Shown here: one piece after another, positions 23,236-33,153 of the stretch
How the letters are laid out: every line of letters begins with the position of its first letter
Position numbering within the stretch: the stretch's first letter is position 1
Assembly: GCA_037783415.1 (NCBI GenBank)
Contig: JAZGTN010000011.1
Location: 2,232,001 to 2,296,000 of the forward strand
Direction: 5' to 3'
DNA length: 64,000 nt
Source of the DNA: Leptasterias polaris
Lineage: Eukaryota; Echinodermata; Asteroidea; Forcipulatida; Asteriidae
Made by a program: the position numbers and the translations under genes
The notes under the pieces: model-generated
What the model was told of the DNA's origin: nothing
What the model saw: only the letters and a program-made list of their open reading frames with translations
Database searches by the model: none

Positions 23236-26200
23236 GTGAGTATATACTTGCAGCTGTCGCTTTTTACACGCTCTTTCATTTTTAACGTCGTAATAATGAC
23301 ATTTTCATGAGTACACCCGGTACTCATGAGGGATTACACCCGGGGCCCAAGCCAATCCAGCCGACTGAGGTATTATTATGGAGGTAGACTACCTCCATGG
23401 TATTATACAGAGCAGAAACGGCACACCAGAATGACGTGGTCTGTTTTATGCATAAAATTACACGTTTTTAATGGTCAGAGTGAAAGTTACCAGTACCACT
23501 CTTTCGGAGAATCATTTCCCGGCCAAGTTACGAAATTAGCACTGTGAAGAACCTCTCCCTAATTAAGTCACCGATGCTCTTTGTTTTGATTGCTGTAACC
23601 AAAATAAACACGACGAACGTCCACAAAATCACCGACAAAACATAAACCGTGAACATTTTGAAATATTCCAAACAAAAAACAGAAGAAGAAGAAGAAGAAG
23701 AAGAAGAAAAAAGTCACGTATTAAATCTTTGAAAAGTTATTCGCAATTTTCATACGCCATGCAACATCTCAATAATTTATACAACAGTCGTAGGAAACAT
23801 TCCAACGGTTGTCATGTTTTATAAAATTGTGTGCACTTTGTACGAGTTCAATTTGATTCAACGAAACCGAGTTGGCCCACTTAGTTTTTGTTGCCAATCG
23901 TTTCACACACTGTCGCGACGGGACCATTGATTATAAGAAAAACCGAATGGGGAGCTTGCTCTATGCAACCATTCATATCAACAAATTGAAAGAAAACCCC
24001 AAAATCATCGATGCATAAAAGCTTAAACTCCAAGCTAGTCTTGATTGGCGACGCTGTTTTTTGTATTAGTAGTAGAGGGCGCTACATTGACTGTTTGGGA
24101 GGCTGACTCAGAAGGACTGGGCAAGTCTATAAATCTGGATCGTTGATCCAGATGTTCGTGTGATACAGATATCTCTTCTCCAGTAATTCGTGTTGCGGAC
24201 AATTCGTGTTGCGATATCGCACCACGTTAAACAAAATGAACGTCGCCAATCAAGAGCATGCCTAGAATCCGCATAAGCCCATTTTGCATTTCTACGTGCA
24301 GCTTTTCAAGGGACCTTTGTAGTATACGTGCCTAACTGAATAAAAGTCGACCTTGATGCCAACTTATGAAGATTTTTACACCGGTCCTTTGGCTTATCGG
24401 ATGCCATTATGGCACGTCCTTTTTGTTTGGTTGAATCTAGAATGTGAACAACTATTGAACTTTTGGCTGATGAAGTCTAAATCTCAGGACCCTTCTTTGC
24501 AGAAACTATCGTGAGTGGTATAGCAATAACAAAAGTTGAAGAGTGGCCCTTGATGTTCTTAATATTAACTATTATCTTTATATTGCAGAATAGACATCGT
24601 AGATACCGGTTAATAATTATTTTACACTTAAAATTTGCATTTAGTGATAAAGCATTCATTAGTAAAAAATGCACCTGATCTCCGCACGGTTTTCAGCCGA
24701 AAGTCAAAAACTACTTATCTCTGATAATGATATGCATTGACCCCTTGACGGAAAACAAAACAAAATCAAGAACAATACAAACTTACAGTTACTAATCTTG
24801 CCGTCATCCAGGGTATCCTAAATTGTGTCATTGTGGTAAAATGAAGCCTACAGAACGTTGGGTAGTTTCGTAAACCGTGTGCGTGCGGAACAGCGACGAC
24901 ATTGCTGTATACGGTTTTAATACGGCACCAGCGATGTTTATTACAATGTCATCAGGGGAAACCGTTTTCCCGAGTAAGCGCAGTGATGTTAAGACTTTAG
25001 TCAAGGCGTTTGTAACTGGTGTTGTGTGCTATCACAAAAATAGATGGCGCTTACTCTCGTGCTGTCATTCTCTTCAAACAACTTTAGCATGCAAAGTAAC
25101 GAGATAACAAAGACTACAAACCTGTAAATTGGAAATGATGTGTCTCAAGGATTGTGCGTTATTTACACCATGGTCGCAATATGGTGGACGTCACGATCAG
25201 TCCTTTGTCACGTGGTTTGAATGACCTCGCGTTTTTCAGATTTTTTGCTGGGAGTTTTCGGAGAAAATACAATTTTACCTTGTTTTGTTGTAAGGTAAGG
25301 GACCCATAATAATTTGTTCTATTTCCTGTGGTCTCCATTTACTGGAGACAAGCAACAACTAAATAATTATTTCAGAACATCTTAGAGCTGCTCTTTAATG
25401 TGACTGGATTTTTTCTTATAGGCCAAAAATGATACAATTTGTCTCCTCGAAATTATAAAAAATAGTAAAGTAGGGGCCTACATGTATTAAAAATACTATT
25501 TGAAGGAATAATCCAAGAAACGCATGGATTGTGCATTAAACATCATCCATGTAATGTTGAAGTTATACTCTTATAGCCCAGAAATATTATGTGGAGCTGC
25601 TGTGTACAAACCCCGGCTGAGTCAATCGTTTTATTGTAATGCATCAACATTGTGTTTGACAGGTTTGTTCATGGGTGCCATAGCTCCGCGGCTCGGTATT
25701 CGTCGTGTCACAATGTTTGGGTCTGTGGTGTGTGGACTCTCTACCATACTGGGATCATTTTCTACGAATGTCTGGCATCTCTGTCTCAGTGGTGCAATGT
25801 CGGGTAAGCTGGTTGTTACTTTTAGTTAAGTTTAGCTCGACCGCTTGAGGGCGGGCATGCGGCAGGAGAAGCTAGAATCAAAGCTTGTTCGGAAAACTTG
25901 AATTTCATTTCAAAACAGAGACTTGTTTGTGTGCAAACTTGCTTGGATTTCTAGGAAAGGGACAGAGAAGACCCCTAATGCTTGTGGAGTAAATCTTCGG
26001 TGGAATTAACTGTGTAAGAGCCATTTTGGTTTAATATTATATTGTACAGCTCATGCTTTCGCAGCCCTAGTATACTACTCTGAGAACTGAACATTGAGAT
26101 TGACACGAACTACACGTTCAGAAATATATTTTGGTGCATACATGGATTGTGTATTGTGATGCACTGGAGATGCGATAAGCAAAGAGTATTAAATGTACAT

Positions 26201-29200
26201 ATTGAGCAAAGGAATCGTCAAAATAGTCACAAGCAGTGGTTATTGTGTTTAATGTGTGACACTGAGAAAATGTGACACGACAAAATGGTGTACATAAATG
26301 TCTCTGGTTCTTTTATTATATGATGTTCGCAAAAACCTGAAAAGATACAATAAACAAATTCCATATAAATACTAAGCTTTGAAAAATACCAACTGAGCAA
26401 AGAAATTCATACGAGGAATAGTAATGATAGAAAATAAGCAAAGAAGATCAGAATGAATAAATGTGACTATTGTGAGCTCAAACTCTGATTTGCACAATTT
26501 ACTTTAACTAGAAAGTTAAGTCAAAGTTCAATCTGAAAATACAAGGCACACATGTGCTTTAACTTGCACAGTCTAAAGAAGAACAAATAACTAAATATGC
26601 AAATGACCTCTATCACTATATATATGCTCAGTAAACCATGAACTCAAATTAGTCCAATCATCCTTATGTTATGACCAAAATGCTAATAAAGAACTTTAAC
26701 CAGAAAACGTCAAGTTAATATTGATCAAAGAATAATAAAGAATGTACAAGGCAAGTGATTGCTTTGACTTGAGACTCTTAATTAATGAAAATGAGTCAAG
26801 TTGCATAGAAATGGTTCTACAGTAAACCTAAGAAAGTAATAAAACCAGTAACAGCCTATAATACTGTAGCTAGCTGTTCCAAAGACTTGGATAAAGGAAA
26901 ACATAAAATCAAGGCAGCACTTGTGGGAGTGAATACATAATGCAGGGGCGGATCCAGGATTTTCCAAACGGGGGGGGGGGGGGGGGGGGGGGGCGTGAAA
27001 ATTTACCAAGCAGCAAATGGTGAATGCAATTTGTGGCGCCTACGAGCGCATAATGCGAACCCCTAACGAGTAACGGCATGGGCCGGTTCCGGGGCCCACT
27101 TAAGTTAAATGCTACAAAACAGAATTTTAGATGCTCTGTGGTACGATCTCATGCAATATCTGACCACTTAAACCAATTTTGTTTTTGCAAGATCATTATT
27201 AAAATATTATTTTCGAGTTGAGAGTCATCGATTTGAATCGGCCATCCTGAGTTATAAAATCAAAATGCAGGCTACAACTTATACTTATTCATGGGGCAAA
27301 ACTGTTGGCGAGTTAAACGATAGTGCAATTTTTAATATAAATAACCAAATAGGGTCTCTTTGTCATTTAGTTTTCACATACTTGAGGATTAAAATGTGAC
27401 ACAAAATATGTTACTACTGATATTGATAAGAACAAGTTGTGCTTGTCTTCAGTGACAGCGCGATCGAGCAACAATAACATTAATGTACGACAAGGTGAGG
27501 GTAGGCCTACTAGAGGCCTAGCCCCCTCCCCCAGCCCTACATCGTTGTACTATCTGCACAATTGATAATGACTAGTTTGAAAGAAACACAACGGATATTT
27601 ACCCTCTTTCTTGAATACGAAACAAATCTGTGATTTTCTAAACAGAGTGAGACACCATGATTATACGATGCTATATCTTCACTAGCCCCATGAGTAGGGC
27701 CAATCCACTTCGTTCGTATCCTTGCCAATTGGGCCTAGCACCATTGCAATCCTATTGTTGTGCCCGATGTAGTTTTTAATCCGGGTTATGAAACTTACCG
27801 ATCGAATGCTACTGTAGGCCTACTTACAGAAAGCCCAAATGCCCAAAAAAAATTAAAAACATCACAGATTTTGAGGGAAAATTTATTGACTTTCTAGTCG
27901 CGAGAGTGAATTTTTTGATAACACGTATTAACAACTTGTGCGAGAACCTAGTTGGGTTCCATTAAAAATGTCACAACATTTAAACTATCTATGGGGACCA
28001 GCCTGATTTACATAACGCGCTGAGCATAGTATAGACCTTTCTTTTGCAACGTCACAGCCCGAGTTTTTGCCAGCCCAGGTCGAAAAACTATGGAAAGCCA
28101 TAACTGCATATCAAAAACAGATTGCCACAGTTTGTAGCAGTGTTACACAAATATTCAAAAATAGTGTTGAATTTGTTGGAAATAAATCAACCAATCATGG
28201 AAGGTATTTCCGTTCATGAATCTTTACAGAAAATGTTGAATTTGGTCACAACATTACACATTACACGTATTTCACAAAACCTTGATTGCGCTCGGCGCGC
28301 TGACTAAATCAGTCTGACTAAATCAGTTGTGGATTGTTGAGGGAACCTGACAATGGTTTTCCCGCAAGTTAATAATAATGTGGGGAAAAAATCACACTCG
28401 CGACTCGAAAAGCAAACAATTTTCCCAAAAGATCTGTGATGTTTAAAAAAAACACAATTCAGCATTAGGGCCTTCTACAAGTACAGTAGCATTCGATCGG
28501 TACGTTTCATAACCCGGATTAAAATATATATATAAACAATATTGTGTGGTGCAAAACTGATTATTTGTAAATAAAGATTAAATAATGGTTAAATAATGAA
28601 TTATATATTATATAATGAATTATTTGTAAATAATTGCGTTAAATAATAAGTTTACACTTGGCGCCTCATAGTTGCCAGTCAGAAGCCATTCAACCGCAAA
28701 CTGCCGTGTAGCCAGGGATCACACCCAAGTATACGATACAACCTGGGAAGCGGCAGCCAGGGGATCACCTTAAGGGGATGCGACTTTTTATATCAGATAT
28801 CAAAATAATAATAAACCACAAGGGAAACTGACTGGGTAAATGTTTAAATGATTTTGGGTTGAACAAAGAAAAATTGACTAGAGCGGGATTTGAACCAACG
28901 ACCTCTGAACAAAGATATTGACAAAATAGGGAGACCGCCAACATAGGGCTAGATAGCTCAGTTGGTAGAGCGCCGGCACGTTAAACCGGAGGTCGTTGGT
29001 TCAAATCCCGCTCTGGTCAATTTTTCTTTGTTCAACCCAAAATCATTTAAACATTTACCCAGTCAGTTTCCCTTGTGGTTTATTATAAAATATAATTATG
29101 TCAGGGTGCTGGGTAGGCACACACAGCTGTGGGGAACAAAGGTCCCCACTCACAACCTCTTTTCTTTGAAGTTGGTCCACCACAACAGGGATATCCTCAG

Positions 29201-32200
29201 AGAAGGGAATAATAGAACAACAATGGCAAGTCCCCACAACTATAATGTGTGCAAAATGTTGCAAATGTTGCAAATGTGTTCACATTGGTGTATAGTTCAT
29301 TTTGAACATGATTTGTAACTTCACCTGCACTTCATGCTGTGCTTCAAGTGCAATTTACCAACTTCAAAATAAACATTGCACCACAGCACAACATAGCGTG
29401 AAAGGGTCTACTGTACTGTTACAATGCACAGATGGTAGTATTTTTTAAATAAAGTTTTAAGCAGTAAAATCTAACTTTTTACAAACTTTCAGTTTAAACT
29501 TTCTCATTGGAAAGTTTGAATGTATCTAAATCAATCAGTGTAGTGGTTTCCACATTGCTGTTTTAGTGTTACGGTGTTAGCCTTACCATGGCTGAGTCAA
29601 ATTTAAATCTACACAAAGCTTTGGAAACATTGAGGAAGAAACAGGAAAAGTGTTTAATCTGACCACCACTTTTCCATTGAAAATGAGAATGTTAACTTAT
29701 TCACCCAGAATAAAGAAGAAGATTATTTAACGTAAGTTTAAATTAAGTGGCAGAAATGAATGAAAAGAGTGTACAAGATACATCCTTAAGTTAAGACACT
29801 TCAGCATTATCTATAAACTAAAATATTGTAGCGGCCACCGATTGACCAGTAGGGGGAGCCATGCAGCACGACTCCCCGTCGGAGAACTGCTCCTGGCCGC
29901 CCCCTGCATGCAGGCCAATCGGTGAAACCCGCCCGCCAGAGAGGGCGTCCTCTGGCTTCGGCCTTCTTCCTCGTGTAAAGTCAGGACTTGTTGAGTGTAA
30001 ATAAAGCTCCGGAACAAGGGACAGAAAAGCCAGTTAATTTGTACATTCTTGTGTCATTAAGCTGTGTGCATCGCAACCCCAGGTCGACGCTACAATATAA
30101 ATCTTTTGACCATGTACATGTTCATCTTTACATGTCCATCTTTACAAACACGGTTAATCTCGGTGAAGACTACGCATAAAAACAACAGAGCACCGGTTAA
30201 AATACATTCTAGTTGACGGGACCGCAATCTTTTCACTGCATCATTCCAATAACGTAGGCGCCGCCATCTTGAATACATTTATTAAATGAGTGACGTAGGT
30301 TCACGCCTCGTCACGTGATCAAAATATAAGAAACTACTAACCAGTAAAAATGACGTACCGATAAACTTGTTCCAAGTCTTTCAATTTTTGTTAATACCGT
30401 CGGACTTTTGCCCTTTTGAATACTGTTTACATACCCTTCAATGAACTAATCAGAGCTTCTCCCGAGAATCAAGAGAAAATTGTGTACATCAGACGAAATA
30501 CAGATAACTTCCTCTCTCTAGCAATACACTTTTCTGTCTTGTTTGCAGTACATTTCGCAATTATTTAATTTATTTGGTACGGAAGTAAGTGAAACTGAAT
30601 TCCAAATCCACCAAGTTACACTTGAGAAGAATAGGTTTGTTTACGATTAATAGAGTGACATTGTAAATGCAAGGGTTTGCAGTTTATTACGGAGCCCCTA
30701 AAGGGACAGGTAAAAAAAAATTGAAAAGGTAAAAACAAAACTGAAATTATTTCGTTCCCTCGAAATATTATTTCGTTCCCTCGAAATAACGAGGGAACGC
30801 CTTTCGAGGTAATGAAATGATTTCGGGGAACGAAATATTATTTCGAGGGAACGAAATAAGTTTTTTTGTGGTAACGAAATATTAATTCGAGGGAACGAAA
30901 TATCATTTCGAGGGAACGAAATAATATGTTATTTCGAGGGAACGAATTAATATTTCGAGGGAACGAAATAATTTGGAGATTTTGTTTTACCTTTTCACAT
31001 TTTTGTTTACCTGTCCCTTTAGGGGCTCCGTAGTTTATTGACCAGACTTTGTCTTTTAAAAATTATCAGCTGAACAAGTTTTCGGATGTGCTTCCTTTCT
31101 TTACATTAAAAGTTGACATCCGCACAGCATATTGTATAAAACATTAGTGTTGTATGTTTCTCTCTATAGGCCTAGAGCTGTAGACAAATCGTATCTTCGG
31201 GAAGTATCCAGGCTGTGTCTCTTTAGTAAATCTTAGTGCGGCAAGGGTGACTCATTGCTGCGTTGAGGGCGCTATATCAACCGATCGAAAGTTGAGGTGA
31301 TCGAATTCATCAAGTGCTACTGTAGTTGTCCGATCAATTAATTACAATTAGAGAAGAACTACATGACTCTTTGCTACTGTGGTATAGCATGCTATTTCCT
31401 TCCGAAAAGTGGGTTTATTCCAACTCTACAACCTCTCTAGATAACAAAAAAAAATATTATAATAATTATGGAAGAACTTTCGAGGAGAGATGGGACGGTT
31501 TCGCCGGGGTCACGTTCAGTTGCCAATGATTTTCTGTAAGTTTTTTGTATGTGCTTAATTTAATTTCATTAAAGAAAATCAAAGGAACCAAGATTTGGTG
31601 GACTAGAATTTGTTTTCTCACAAAGCAGTGTTTTAGAAGCGAGTATTTTAAGGTCACCCAGGCAGCAGTAAAAGGCTCGCCAGTTTCTACGAGTTTTCAG
31701 CTGATTAAAATGCAGTTTAAAAAAACTTTCAGTGTTAAACGTTGTAATTTACCCCCAATGGCTGTCAAATCTATGAAGTTCATTTTGTCACATTGTTATA
31801 AGAAACTTCATAATATCCATGATATGAAATGACGACTGGGCGTCTTGTGAGGGCGCCGTGACAGTTTAACAGTCTTCATTGGGTCGAGTTGAACTGGGAG
31901 GATTGATTCCTAGTCATAATAGACAATTTGACCTTTGTTTACAAAAGGAGTGACCTTGTACAATCCCAGAGCATTTCCTGGCAAGATACTACACTGGTTA
32001 TGGGGAAGTTTGCACTATTTGTGTCATAACTTCCACATACATTCAAAAGTCATAAAAATAACAGTGGAACAAGTTTTTCATAGCTGCAATAGTTGATACA
32101 AAAATCAGGCAGTGCGACCTCCATAAAATAGGATTTAATGTTTTCTTCCATAGGCTGTGCAAATCGTACCTGGAGGAAGTCTAGGCCTTGTGGCTCTTTT

Positions 32201-33119
32201 GTAAATATGTGACGTCACAGTTTACAAGAATTATAGCAACGTACACTCATTCCACCCAAACTAACACTAACCCCTGTGCTGTCCACTGACCGGCACCGTA
32301 ACGCCTCGCTTAAAACAAAATGGACATTTGCTATATACACAATTTCTATAGTAAAACAATTAGATATTAGAAGGATTATGTCAGTGTATGTTCTAACATC
32401 TGTGGATCTTTGAATATTGATTGTTGATCTGTCATGAAGAAGTTTAATCGCTTCAGAAAAGGGCCGGTGTGGCAGGAGATTCTGTGTGCCCCCCGCCCTC
32501 CCTACCCCGGAGATTCATTCCCTCCCCCCGGAGATTCATTCCCTTCCCCCGGAGATTCATTCCCTCATACGGCGAACTGTGTAAACACTTTTTCTGATAG
32601 CGCCCTCTTTTTAACCACCCTCCTTCAGCACATGTTAATTTCCCAATGGGGGACAGAATCTCCGGGGGACAGATTTCCCTACGACACACTATGCGGTAGG
32701 TTTTCTTTTTTTAATGGACTGTCTTAAAGGTGGTCGGGCAGGCCTAGGACAGGATATGAACTGGACCCAGTAATCCTGATATCCACGTATGGAATAAATA
32801 ACACAGTTTATCGTGTAACCCGTTTAAATCAATATAAAGCCATTTTTGATACACTGTCGAGACCTGGGCTTGATTTCACAAAGCACTAAGATTATGTCGC
32901 CATACTGATTTTTGTGACATCAGAGTTAGATTAACAATTGGAATTGATACGTTTCTGGAGATTAATTTAACTTTGAGAAACCCAAGCCCCGAACTGCTAG
33001 TTATGGGGCTTTGTCCTCCGGAGATTCTGTACCCCGTAAGAGAAATTAACATGGGCGGAAGGAGGATGATTCAAAAGAGGGCGCCATTAGAAGAAGTCTG
33101 TACACAGTTCGCCGTATGT

Positions 33120-33153
<34 letters not shown>

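Noticed and set aside
28962..29318. 118-codon frame containing VVGSNPALVNF
   Set aside because: This string is the usual translation of a tRNA B box in SINEs; the frame starts inside the tRNA-like sequence.
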